64,000 bases of DNA from Thiotrichales bacterium 19S9-11. GTDB lineage: Bacteria > Pseudomonadota > Gammaproteobacteria > Francisellales > Francisellaceae. The notes under the pieces are model-generated. The model made no database searches. It had not been told where the DNA came from and saw only the letters and a program-made list of their open reading frames with translations. Shown one piece after another: positions 8,666 through 17,764 of this stretch; within the stretch, counting starts at the first letter, position 1; each line of letters opens with the position of its first letter. The DNA lies in contig JAKJJT010000005.1 of the NCBI GenBank assembly GCA_021713395.1, positions 62,001-126,000 on the forward strand. Reading direction: 5' to 3'. Made by a program: the position numbers and the translations under genes.

Positions 8666-11600
8666 ATGATGGAAGAAGAATACTATGGTCTTACAACAAG
8701 TTTAACTTCTAGATTTATTATAACATTACTCGCATCTGACAGTTGGTTTAAACGAGCAGTTTGTAGAGATACTTTAACTGACGTTGTGAATATTGCAGAT
8801 GTATTGAGTGCATATGATAGACGTTTTGGTCCATTAAATCTTAAAAATGGTAAAAGTTGGAAAAGCGAAGAGCAAGTTATTATACCAATTAATACAGGTG
8901 TAGACTCTAATCAAGCATTAATGCTATTTCCACAGTCAAGCCCCAAAAAAGCAGTTTTTATAGATCCTTTAGGTGAGGGTATACCTGAACGTAGGAAAAA
9001 AGAGTTAGAAGCGCTTGGGTTTACTGAAGTACTATCAACACCAAAAGTTAATTGCCATGATTATAATCATGGTGATTATATTATTTATGTAATTAATCAA
9101 ATTTCAAGCTTTCTGAAACCAAAAGAATTTGGAAAAAATTCAGTAGATAATATTACTAGTGAGTTTATTAACGCTTTATCTGGCCCTTACTCAGTCTTAG
9201 ATCATAAAGCAGAGAGAGCTAGTCTAGTAGCTACATATCTTCAGCTCAGAGGTAGTTCCTTTAATCAAAATAAACTCCAATGTATTATTAGTCAGTCACT
9301 TTATGAAGCTCTAGGGCAGCTTCTTCGTGATAGTATCGGAGAAATTATTCATCAGAGAGGCAATATATCTGTTATTAATGATGTAGAAGTAGATGATAAA
9401 GATATCCAAGTAAGAAGAGAGAAGCAAAAAGCCTATTTAGATTATGTGTTAGTTAGCCAACTTATTCCTGAAGAGATATCAGGAGATTTAAATAGTAATT
9501 TAGGATTAAAGCATATTACTTATGGAGAGGGGGTGCTTGAACAATTTTTTGCTTTTGATAGGTTTCTTCTTAGCTTAAGAGATAGACAAACCCTTTTAAT
9601 TCATAACCCTGGCGAGTATATAAAAAATAGTCAAGATGAAATAGAAAGAGTGCGCAAAAACTTAGTACCAATATTGAATGAGTTATTAAAACTGTTGAAT
9701 AAGACCTTAACTCCAGAACAAAAACACAGTGAAACCTCAAGTTCTATGCTTCTTGAAATTTCGAAACTAACTAATTTTCAGCAGGCACTAAAACTAGCAG
9801 CTCCCCAGTATTTTAAAAAACAGATTGATATAATTGACCGTATTATAAAAAATGCGCCTAAAGCATTGCTAGCTCAAAAAATACATATTGCAGTTGGACA
9901 GGCGCGAGCAGAGTATATAAAAATGCTGATGGAAAAGCACAAATACACTGTAGAAAATGCTCGAAAAAAAGCAGATGAAAAGTTTTCACTAATTAAGCAA
10001 GAAGAATATAGTTCTATTAACTTTGCAGAAACAATATATAGATTATTACAGACTTTGAAAGGAGCTGAAACTTTTCAAAATCTTAAACCTTCTAGAAGTC
10101 TAACTATTTTGATTGAAATATTATGTAAAGATGGATTTTTCTCAAAAGAAGATTTTAAAACACCTCATAGTCTAGAAGAGAATTTAAAAAAATTAATAAC
10201 GCAATATCAAAGCCTAGATGATATTGAGGTTGTAAGTAACTATCTTCTAGATGAGTCAAAAGTAAGTCAAAAAGACCTGGTTGAAATCTATAAACTAATG
10301 AATCATCCAAGCCTTGATGCCTATCTTGAACTTTCTACGATGCTAAATAAAACTGAGGCTGCTATGTCCTCATTAAATTTAAGGCGCTCTCAATTAGAAG
10401 AATTAGGTCAAACACAGCCAGACCAAAGTGATCTAAAAGGCTCGAAAGCTTTTAAAAATGAAAATCAAAAATTAATGAGAGCGATTGATAGTAGTACTCA
10501 ATTCGCTGAAACTCAGCTGCTTACTAAGTTTGAGCAACTGGAAGAGTACTATAGCAAAGTAACTGGGGATTTTAATAAGGCTTTAATAGGGTATAAAGCT
10601 TTAATAGGGTATAAAAAAGTATTACAAGATATTTCTTCAGGAAACCCTGAGATATATCTTAATATTGTGAAAGAGGTGGAGCAAGAGTTTATAGCTCTAA
10701 GTGAGCAAGGGTCTGCTTTATTAGATCAAGTAAGGCTATCAGAAGCTGAAAAAACGATAATACCTGAGGGTACCTATGGTTATTTTGCAGCAATTATAAG
10801 TATTTGTGATAGAGTCACTGAATTACAAGTGCAGCTACAAATGCACCGACACTTAACAAGTGTTATTGTAGAGGACTTAAGAAGTGGTAAAGAAGTTATT
10901 TTGCCAGGGTTTATTAATGAGCTAGACTTCTCTGGGTTAGACTTAACAGACGTAGATTTATCTAAGCTGTTTACAAAAAAAATTACTGATCCAGATAACA
11001 CAAAAAGACCATTTGATTTTTCGTCATCAAAGTTTGAAGGAGCTCAATTTGGGGCAATGGGACGTAAAGGTGTAAGTTTTTCTTTGAACCTGACAGGTTG
11101 TGATTTAAGAGATAGTCGTTTTCAAGGCGTAATGCCAACATCAACATTAAGTGGTGCAAAGATGCCAATGGACCTAAGAGGTGTTGATCTTAGAAGTTGT
11201 TTTTGTCTTGATGCTGATTTTGATGGTGTTATGGTTGATGAAAAGACACAGTTACCACTAACGGCAAAAAAGCTTATGCAATTACGGATAGAGTTATCAG
11301 ATCCTACAAATACTTTTAACTTAAAGCAGTTTTGCTTTGAAGGAAGTATTGGAGATAGCCCTCCTATAGACTTAAGAAACGTAAGTTTATCATGGGCAGA
11401 GCTCAAAGATATGAGTTTAAAAGGTTATATTATAGATAGAACAACGCAACTGGATGGGGTTGTATTTGAAAATATTGATTTTACTGACTGTCAGATCGAG
11501 CAAGCAGAATTTAACAATTGTATATTTAACAACTGTACTTTTGGAAGAAATATAGATAATACACGTTTTAATAGTTGCAAATTTACAGGCATAACTCGTT

Positions 11601-14569
11601 TTGATCAATCAGCAGATTTAAGTAGTTGTGCCTTAAATAAAGTGGATTTTGATGTCGTTCTTTTTGAGCAGGGTGCTAGATTACCAGAGAATGGAAATGA
11701 TATTACTGTAAAGAGTTTAGATGATGATGGCGCTTCTTTATCAGAATTAGGTTTGCTAGCAAATACCAGAAAAACAAACATTAAGAAAATAAGTGCAAAA
11801 TTCTTTTTAAATCGGTTAACAAGGTTTTTACAGAACACTCGCCAAAATAGTGATAGTGACCATCACATGAGAGCTGAGGCACTTAAGTTTGTTCAAAATA
11901 ATATTAGTAAAGTTAGGAAATCAGACTTATATGAGTTAAAAGTAGCAATGGAGCAATGGGGTGAGAGGGATAGACCGTTAATCAAAGACCCAACATGGCT
12001 TTTATTTAACGATTATAGTCTTGTAACAAGAAAAACTAACAAAAGTGAAACAGGTAAAAAGGTTTTACAGGCTGTAATAGATCAAATTAGAGTTGTAGAG
12101 GCCTATAATCATCAAACTTATCAGAGCACAAGAACACCAAATGAGTATGAATTTTTTTATACAGTATTTAGTATGTATGAAATAGAAGTTAGTCAACATC
12201 TTCAAAAACTTCATAGTTTAGAACGGCAGTATAATCTTCAAAAACAACAAATTGAAGATGAGATACAAAAACTTACCGTTGAGATTGGAAATCTCAGTGG
12301 AGATGGTTCTGATGTAAAGGAATTACGAGAAAAGCACAGGCTAAAAAAAGAGGCTTTAGGAGCGTTAAACCTTAAGGTTCGGTTTTTGAATGAGCAAAGA
12401 CAGCTTATTCAAGGAAAGCTAAACCTTCCTCCTAATTTGTTACAAGCTTACGAAACTAGTAGGGATGATTATTATAAGCTTACTGCTGGAGGTGGAGAAG
12501 ATATAACTACTTCAGAACTTTTAAGCCAGGCTAATGACTTAACAGAGACAAACTATCAACTAAAATCTTATAAAACTCTGGCAGGTTTTGTGTATGGGCT
12601 ACTTACGACTAATCCAGATAAAATTAATCATATTATTAATCAACTTGATCAACATCAATTTAAGTTACTTTGTCAAGCATTAAGGTATGGTGTTGGTGAT
12701 GCATTTAAAACTAGCTTTTGGGAGCCCAACAAATCAATTTTAAACAAAATAGGTATTACTGAACCAGAAAAGGTTCAGTATAACCTAAATGACATAAAAG
12801 GTTTTATTAAAGAAGTAGTAACTCAAATATGGAATAGAGACTACGATGTATTAAGGCCGCATCGTAAAGATATTGGTTGGTTTTTATTGCGGTTATCTGA
12901 AGTATTTAAGTCAGATAAAATTATAAATGAAGCTGCAGCTAGAACATTTAATCAAGACCCTTCAAAACTTGGTGCTATAGATAAGTTAATAGATAATCTA
13001 TTTCTTAAAACATCTAATATAGATGAGGCACAATTATTATCAAAAGTCTATTCATTTATGGAGCTTAGTTTTAGGAATGGCTCTGAAGACAGTAAGAGAT
13101 ATGAAAGAGTTAAACCAATTTTTGAAAAAGTTTATTTAGATCGATTTCCTCAACAAAGTAAAGAAGGACAGTTATTAGTAGTTAGTGACCCCCAGTTTAA
13201 AGATTTAAAACAGAGTTTTGTAAAGCTTATGTATGAAAATGCATATAGTAAAAAAATCGATCAATTTGTACGAGGAGTGCTTGAAAGGGCAGTTTTAATT
13301 TATGCAAAAACATATGGAAGTGAAAATGCTAATATAGCATATCAGGGAATTGTTAGAGTTGACCAAAAGGGTAAGGTTAAGTTTGCAACATCAAACCAAC
13401 CACTAACATTAGAAGATTTAAATAAATATATTCAAGGATTGAAAGATAGAAGGCTTGCGATAGAAGAACAGAGTAGAGGAAAAAGTACTATTACTAAATT
13501 TAGTGATACTCTAAGTAGTCTATTAATTGATGATAAATTAATTGATCCAACTCATGCAGAACGTTGTTTACAGATTGCTGCAAATAAAATGACAAACACA
13601 GAAAAGCCATTTATGCTTGATTACTATGATGGTAGTTGGGAAGTGATTAAAGTTACAGGGGAAATTACGGATGTAGATACTTTTAAGATTGAGACAGAGT
13701 TTGAAATAAAAGTAGTGTCACAAATGGCTAGAGAAGAGCAGTCAGAACAGCGTTATAATCGTAACCAAAGGGAACTAAAAGAATACCAAGGAAAGATTAA
13801 AAATCATCTAACATTGATAGAAGATCATTTAAATAAACTTGAAAAACTAATAAATGAGTTATCACAAGCTCAAGAGTATAAAGAGCCACAAAAGCTTATA
13901 AATTATTACAGTGAAAATATTTCCTTACATAAGGAAAAAATAAAAGAATATCTTGAAACGATAAAAAGTTTTGTAAAAGAGTACTCGGAGATTTTAGGTG
14001 TAGATTATTCTGAAGCTAGTAATAAAATTCATCATTTAGCAAATGAAATTACAATAAAGATACATGTTCCAAGTCCTCCAGTGAATAATGAAGGTTTAGA
14101 ACAATTTAAAAAGAGCATGCAAGCCATTGTCGGTTACTTTATCACAGAGAGTTCTTTGACAGAGCTTAAAGGGACTGTTGAAACAGTGAAAAATCTCGTT
14201 AAACCTATTTTAGAGGAAAACATTGATTATTATGTTACCCAACCTGAGAAGGGAAAGGAAAAGGAAGAAGTTAAGAGAAGATTTAGCCAGGTTGCTACGC
14301 AACAAAGCCAAGGCCAAGCGTTTAGTAGCAGAAATAGCTTGACCAGGCTAAGGCATACCTCAACGGAAAGTATAAAGCCTTTTGCTTCAACAAGCCAACT
14401 TTCAAAAAGAAGCTTAACGGTATCGACATTCGTTTCACCTTCTAGTAATCCCTCGCTTTCAGGCCCTTCAAGTAGTCCTTCTACGACGCGAGTGCCGACA
14501 CCACTTGCAAACGGAATACCACCAACTACTACACCGTCGTCGAAAAACCCTTTTGAGGGTTATGAATAA
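8666..14569 (+). CDS. Giant multidomain protein with degenerate CE-clan-like domain and pentapeptide-like core, candidate effector
   Basis: Not a protein I recognise as a whole. Numbering is from the first ATG; the second ATG (8669) has better spacing from GGGGG at 8658-8662. Residues 65-146 follow the Ulp1/C48-type plan: Trp65, IIPIN (72-76), a strand ALMLF, IDPLG (99-103) and YNHGDYII (133-140). The expected catalytic His is Asn82, the Cys is His135 and the oxyanion Gln is Asn129; only Asp100 is kept, so it reads as a pseudoprotease. Residues 750-1010 carry irregular pentapeptide-type repeats (LDFSGLDLTDVDLS, CDLRDSRF, IDLRNVSLSWAEL). Coiled coils lie near 1180-1260 and 1690-1775, and a Ser/Thr/Pro-rich disordered tail at about 1850-1967. 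No signal peptide or membrane helix is apparent. Stand-alone gene. Size, eukaryote-like architecture and low-complexity tail suggest a secreted effector; this is inference. Confidence 0.6.
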   Translation: MMEEEYYGLTTSLTSRFIITLLASDSWFKRAVCRDTLTDVVNIADVLSAYDRRFGPLNLKNGKSWKSEEQVIIPINTGVDSNQALMLFPQSSPKKAVFIDPLGEGIPERRKKELEALGFTEVLSTPKVNCHDYNHGDYIIYVINQISSFLKPKEFGKNSVDNITSEFINALSGPYSVLDHKAERASLVATYLQLRGSSFNQNKLQCIISQSLYEALGQLLRDSIGEIIHQRGNISVINDVEVDDKDIQVRREKQKAYLDYVLVSQLIPEEISGDLNSNLGLKHITYGEGVLEQFFAFDRFLLSLRDRQTLLIHNPGEYIKNSQDEIERVRKNLVPILNELLKLLNKTLTPEQKHSETSSSMLLEISKLTNFQQALKLAAPQYFKKQIDIIDRIIKNAPKALLAQKIHIAVGQARAEYIKMLMEKHKYTVENARKKADEKFSLIKQEEYSSINFAETIYRLLQTLKGAETFQNLKPSRSLTILIEILCKDGFFSKEDFKTPHSLEENLKKLITQYQSLDDIEVVSNYLLDESKVSQKDLVEIYKLMNHPSLDAYLELSTMLNKTEAAMSSLNLRRSQLEELGQTQPDQSDLKGSKAFKNENQKLMRAIDSSTQFAETQLLTKFEQLEEYYSKVTGDFNKALIGYKALIGYKKVLQDISSGNPEIYLNIVKEVEQEFIALSEQGSALLDQVRLSEAEKTIIPEGTYGYFAAIISICDRVTELQVQLQMHRHLTSVIVEDLRSGKEVILPGFINELDFSGLDLTDVDLSKLFTKKITDPDNTKRPFDFSSSKFEGAQFGAMGRKGVSFSLNLTGCDLRDSRFQGVMPTSTLSGAKMPMDLRGVDLRSCFCLDADFDGVMVDEKTQLPLTAKKLMQLRIELSDPTNTFNLKQFCFEGSIGDSPPIDLRNVSLSWAELKDMSLKGYIIDRTTQLDGVVFENIDFTDCQIEQAEFNNCIFNNCTFGRNIDNTRFNSCKFTGITRFDQSADLSSCALNKVDFDVVLFEQGARLPENGNDITVKSLDDDGASLSELGLLANTRKTNIKKISAKFFLNRLTRFLQNTRQNSDSDHHMRAEALKFVQNNISKVRKSDLYELKVAMEQWGERDRPLIKDPTWLLFNDYSLVTRKTNKSETGKKVLQAVIDQIRVVEAYNHQTYQSTRTPNEYEFFYTVFSMYEIEVSQHLQKLHSLERQYNLQKQQIEDEIQKLTVEIGNLSGDGSDVKELREKHRLKKEALGALNLKVRFLNEQRQLIQGKLNLPPNLLQAYETSRDDYYKLTAGGGEDITTSELLSQANDLTETNYQLKSYKTLAGFVYGLLTTNPDKINHIINQLDQHQFKLLCQALRYGVGDAFKTSFWEPNKSILNKIGITEPEKVQYNLNDIKGFIKEVVTQIWNRDYDVLRPHRKDIGWFLLRLSEVFKSDKIINEAAARTFNQDPSKLGAIDKLIDNLFLKTSNIDEAQLLSKVYSFMELSFRNGSEDSKRYERVKPIFEKVYLDRFPQQSKEGQLLVVSDPQFKDLKQSFVKLMYENAYSKKIDQFVRGVLERAVLIYAKTYGSENANIAYQGIVRVDQKGKVKFATSNQPLTLEDLNKYIQGLKDRRLAIEEQSRGKSTITKFSDTLSSLLIDDKLIDPTHAERCLQIAANKMTNTEKPFMLDYYDGSWEVIKVTGEITDVDTFKIETEFEIKVVSQMAREEQSEQRYNRNQRELKEYQGKIKNHLTLIEDHLNKLEKLINELSQAQEYKEPQKLINYYSENISLHKEKIKEYLETIKSFVKEYSEILGVDYSEASNKIHHLANEITIKIHVPSPPVNNEGLEQFKKSMQAIVGYFITESSLTELKGTVETVKNLVKPILEENIDYYVTQPEKGKEKEEVKRRFSQVATQQSQGQAFSSRNSLTRLRHTSTESIKPFASTSQLSKRSLTVSTFVSPSSNPSLSGPSSSPSTTRVPTPLANGIPPTTTPSSKNPFEGYE
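10580..10615 (+). repeat. Exact 18-bp tandem duplication inside the giant gene
   Basis: The unit gctttaatagggtataaa occurs at 10580-10597 and again at 10598-10615 without mismatch, duplicating six residues (ALIGYK) in a helical region. The reading frame is preserved. Perfect identity suggests a recent slippage event. Confidence 0.9.
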
Positions 14570-14620
14570 ACAGCAGAGGATAACTAACACCTAAGACAAC
14601 CACCGCGTAATTATTTATAC

Positions 14621-14647
14621 TTAAACTTAGAGGGATACTAGGTTTAA
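14621..14647 (+). other. Hairpin immediately upstream of the double-ATPase gene
   Basis: Arms ttaaacttag (14621-14630) and ctaggtttaa (14638-14647) pair over 10 bp with one G-U and a 7-nt loop containing GAGGGA. A short T-run follows (gatattttta). It could end transcription of the giant gene, but it lies only 12 nt before the next ATG, which lacks its own Shine-Dalgarno, so it may instead influence translation. Confidence 0.4.
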
Positions 14648-14659
14648 GATATTTTTATT

Positions 14660-16315
14660 ATGGCTTTATTGGAAGTAAAGGATTTACGTATTTGGATTAA
14701 AGATAATGAGCGCTTTATTAAAGCAGTTGATGGTGTAAGTTTTTCAATTGAGAAAGGAAGCTCTTTTGGTTTAGTTGGTGAGTCAGGTTGTGGTAAGACG
14801 ATGACTGCAAATGCCATTATGCGTCTTTTACCTTATCAAGCATACTTTATGGAAAATAGTGAAGTTTATTTAAATAATAAAGACCTACTTGCCTTATCAG
14901 AAGTAAAAATGCGTAAAGTTCGTGGTAAACAAATTGCGATGATTTTCCAAGAGCCAGGGTTAGCGCTTAATCCTGTTTTAACAGTAAAAAGGCAGCTAAC
15001 AGAAGCAATGCCAAAAACGATCTCGTGGTTTAAGCGAGAACAAGAGGCATTAAGTCTATTAGAAAAGGTACAAATAAGAAATGCAAAAAAAGTACTAACC
15101 AGTTATCCATTTGAACTATCTGGTGGTATGAAACAACGGGTGATGATTGCAATTGCATTAGCTGCAAAGCCAGAGATTATGATTGCAGATGAACCGACAA
15201 CTGCACTTGATGTAACTATTCAAAAAGAAATCTTAATGCTCTTAAAGCAATTACAACAAGATGAAGGCTTAAGCCTCCTTTTTATTAGTCATAATCTCAT
15301 GGTAATTAAAGAAATAGCTGATCACCTAGCTGTAATGAAAGATGGAAAGCTAGTTGAAAATACCATAACAGAAGCATTTTTTAATCAACCACAGCATCCA
15401 TATAGCCATCAGTTATTAAATGCTTCTCCCGATGGAAGTTTTAAAGAACGCGTTGCTTCAGCAGAAAATAATATACTACAAGCAGATCATATTTCCGTTA
15501 AGTTTCCAATTAAACAAGGTATTTTTAGACGAACAGTTGATTATCATAGAGCAGTTGATGATATCAGTTTATCAATAAACCAGGGGCAAACGTTAGCTGT
15601 TGTTGGTGAATCAGGTAGCGGTAAGACAACACTTGCATTGGCATTGTTAAATTTAATTCAGTTTGATAAAGGTGGAAAAATTTATTTTCATGGCAAAAAT
15701 GATCTTTCTTTATCAAAGAAAGAACGTAAAAAATTAAAGCTAAAAATACAGTTTGTCTTTCAAGATCCTTATGCTTCGATGAATCCAAAATTATTAATTA
15801 AAGATATTTTATCAGAAGGCCTAGATGCTCACGGTCTTATTAAAAATAAGCAAAAGCGATATGAATACTTAGTTTCTCTACTAAAGGAAGTTGACTTAGA
15901 GGAAGATGTATTATTTCGCCATCCACATGAGTTTTCAGGTGGACAGCGCCAAAGAATTGCAATTGCCAGAGCTTTATCGGTTAAACCAGAAGTATTAATT
16001 TTAGATGAACCAACCAGTGCGCTTGATGTCTCTATTCAATCAATGATTTTAAAATTACTCGATAAGCTGCAAAAAAAACAAAAACTAAGTTACCTTTTTA
16101 TTAGCCATGACTTATTGCTTGTCTCTTCAATTTCAGATGATGTCATGGTTATATCAGATGGAAAAGTCGTTGAATATGGCAAAACAAAAGAAGTATTTAA
16201 TAATCCTAAACACCCTTATACAAAAGGTTTATTAGATGCTGTGCCTGGAAAAGGAGAGGTCAAACATAAAGAGCATTTGGCGATTGATAAGCAATCTGAT
16301 AGAGTAGATAAATAA
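14660..16315 (+). CDS. Double-ATPase ABC transporter protein, peptide/opine/nickel uptake (DppDF fusion, YejF-like)
   Basis: Cytoplasmic energising subunit of a peptide-type ABC importer, with two complete nucleotide-binding domains in one chain. Domain 1 has Walker A GESGCGKT, signature LSGGMKQR and Walker B IMIADEPTTAL. Domain 2 has GESGSGKT, FSGGQRQR and VLILDEPTSAL. Each is followed by the oligopeptide C-terminal motif (HPYSHQLL, HPYTKGLL). The order and 551-aa length match YejF or fused DppD-DppF. No permeases are adjacent; the nearest family-5 binding protein is at 32.0 kb. The ATG at 14660 has no evident ribosome binding site. Confidence 0.9.
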   Translation: MALLEVKDLRIWIKDNERFIKAVDGVSFSIEKGSSFGLVGESGCGKTMTANAIMRLLPYQAYFMENSEVYLNNKDLLALSEVKMRKVRGKQIAMIFQEPGLALNPVLTVKRQLTEAMPKTISWFKREQEALSLLEKVQIRNAKKVLTSYPFELSGGMKQRVMIAIALAAKPEIMIADEPTTALDVTIQKEILMLLKQLQQDEGLSLLFISHNLMVIKEIADHLAVMKDGKLVENTITEAFFNQPQHPYSHQLLNASPDGSFKERVASAENNILQADHISVKFPIKQGIFRRTVDYHRAVDDISLSINQGQTLAVVGESGSGKTTLALALLNLIQFDKGGKIYFHGKNDLSLSKKERKKLKLKIQFVFQDPYASMNPKLLIKDILSEGLDAHGLIKNKQKRYEYLVSLLKEVDLEEDVLFRHPHEFSGGQRQRIAIARALSVKPEVLILDEPTSALDVSIQSMILKLLDKLQKKQKLSYLFISHDLLLVSSISDDVMVISDGKVVEYGKTKEVFNNPKHPYTKGLLDAVPGKGEVKHKEHLAIDKQSDRVDK

Positions 16316-16330
16316 AACAAAGTTAAAAAT

Positions 16331-17191
16331 ATGCAAAATCATAATTTAGGCACATTATATGTTGTTGCCACACCAATTGGTAATTTAGATGATATTACAC
16401 TAAGAGCATTAAATACTCTCAAATCAGTTGATTTTATCTTAGCTGAAGATACTCGAACAAGTGCAAAGCTATTAAGTCACTTTGGTATTGAGAAAAAATT
16501 AATTTCTTATCATCATCACAATGAAAAAAGCCGAGTTGAACAAATTGAAAAAGCTTTATCTGAAGGGAGTAATATTGCACTAATTAGTGATGCCGGTACA
16601 CCTCTAATTTCAGATCCAGGCTATGTGATTGTGAACTATTTACGTGAACATGACTTTAATGTTATTCCGATTCCAGGCCCATCTGCAATGATTACAGCAT
16701 TATCAGCTTCAGGTTTAAAAACAGACCAGTTTCAATTTATAGGCTTTTTACCAGCAAAACGTACAAGTAAAGAGAAAGAGTTAAAAGAGCTTCAAAACTA
16801 CCCAGGGGTTAATGTTATTTATGAGGCACCGCACCGTTTAATTGATACATTAGAGGCAATTAAACAAGTTTTAGGTGATCAGTGTTCGCTTGTTTTAGCA
16901 AAAGAGCTAACAAAACAATATGAGCATTTTATCTCAGGTAATGTAGATGAAGTCTTAAACTGGCTTGATGCTGATAAATTAAGATTAAAAGGTGAGTTTG
17001 TTTTATTAATTGATACATCTGAAAGTAAAAATGATAAAACAGCAGAAGAAAAGACAATTGATGAGACATTGACTATATTATTAAAGCACATACCAGTAAA
17101 GCAAGCAGCTAAAGTTGCTTCTGAATTATTGAGTCTGAAAAAAAATGCCTTATATCAACGAGCTTTAGAATTAACGAAAGTAGAGGAATAA
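16331..17191 (+). CDS. rsmI: 16S rRNA (cytidine(1402)-2'-O)-methyltransferase
   Basis: RsmI methylates the ribose of C1402 in the decoding centre of 16S rRNA. The tetrapyrrole-methylase fold motifs are evident: GTLYVVATPIGNLDDIT at the N-terminus, AEDTRTSAKLL, YHHHNE, LISDAGTPLISDPG, PIPGPSAMITALSASG and FIGFLP. Length 286 aa is typical. It starts 15 nt after the ABC gene and is followed 2 nt later by the YqeG-like gene, so the three are probably co-transcribed. Confidence 0.95.
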   Translation: MQNHNLGTLYVVATPIGNLDDITLRALNTLKSVDFILAEDTRTSAKLLSHFGIEKKLISYHHHNEKSRVEQIEKALSEGSNIALISDAGTPLISDPGYVIVNYLREHDFNVIPIPGPSAMITALSASGLKTDQFQFIGFLPAKRTSKEKELKELQNYPGVNVIYEAPHRLIDTLEAIKQVLGDQCSLVLAKELTKQYEHFISGNVDEVLNWLDADKLRLKGEFVLLIDTSESKNDKTAEEKTIDETLTILLKHIPVKQAAKVASELLSLKKNALYQRALELTKVEE

Positions 17192-17193
17192 GT

Positions 17194-17760
17194 ATGCTAG
17201 AGCGAATCATCTATACACTAAAGCAAATTAAGCATTATAAAAAAGACCTGAGAACTTTAATTAATGATCCGCTTTATAGCGTTAATCAAGTTTTTCAAAT
17301 TGATTTAATTCAGCTTAAAGAAAATGGCATTACAACTATTGTGCTTGACTTTGATGGTGTGCTTGCAGCACATGGAGAAGAGAAGCCATTAGAGAGTATC
17401 AAAGTCTGGCTTGATGAGTTGGTTAGTGTATTTGGTGAAGAAAATATTTATATCTTATCAAATAAGCCAACTGAGGTTAGATTGAATTATTTCAAAGCAT
17501 ACTTTCCAAAGTTTACTTTTATCTCAGGTGTGCGTAAGAAACCCTATCCAGATGGGATGTTGCGCGTGATAGTGCTATCACATAAAGATCCTAGTGAAAT
17601 AGTATTAATTGATGATCGTTTGCTAACAGGTTGCTTGGCTTCACTGATTGCAAAAACACAGCCAATTTATGTTAAAAAAGCATTCTCAAATTATAAAAAC
17701 AAGCCAATGGTTGAATCTTTTTTTGCGCTTTTAAGAAAACTGGATCGTTGGCTGGTGTAG
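17194..17760 (+). CDS. YqeG-like HAD-superfamily (subfamily IIIA) phosphatase
   Basis: The nucleophile motif is VLDFDGVLAAH (DxD with Asp as the second acidic residue). ILSNKP supplies the motif II Ser, KKPYPDGM contains the motif III Lys, and IVLIDDRLLTGCLAS holds the motif IV acidic pair. The order and spacing match the YqeG family, whose Gram-positive members are phosphatidylglycerophosphate phosphatase-like (yeast GEP4 relatives). At 188 aa it is close to family length. GAGGAATA precedes the ATG. The substrate is not provable from sequence; a role in PGP dephosphorylation is an inference. Confidence 0.8.
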   Translation: MLERIIYTLKQIKHYKKDLRTLINDPLYSVNQVFQIDLIQLKENGITTIVLDFDGVLAAHGEEKPLESIKVWLDELVSVFGEENIYILSNKPTEVRLNYFKAYFPKFTFISGVRKKPYPDGMLRVIVLSHKDPSEIVLIDDRLLTGCLASLIAKTQPIYVKKAFSNYKNKPMVESFFALLRKLDRWLV

Positions 17761-17764
17761 ACTC

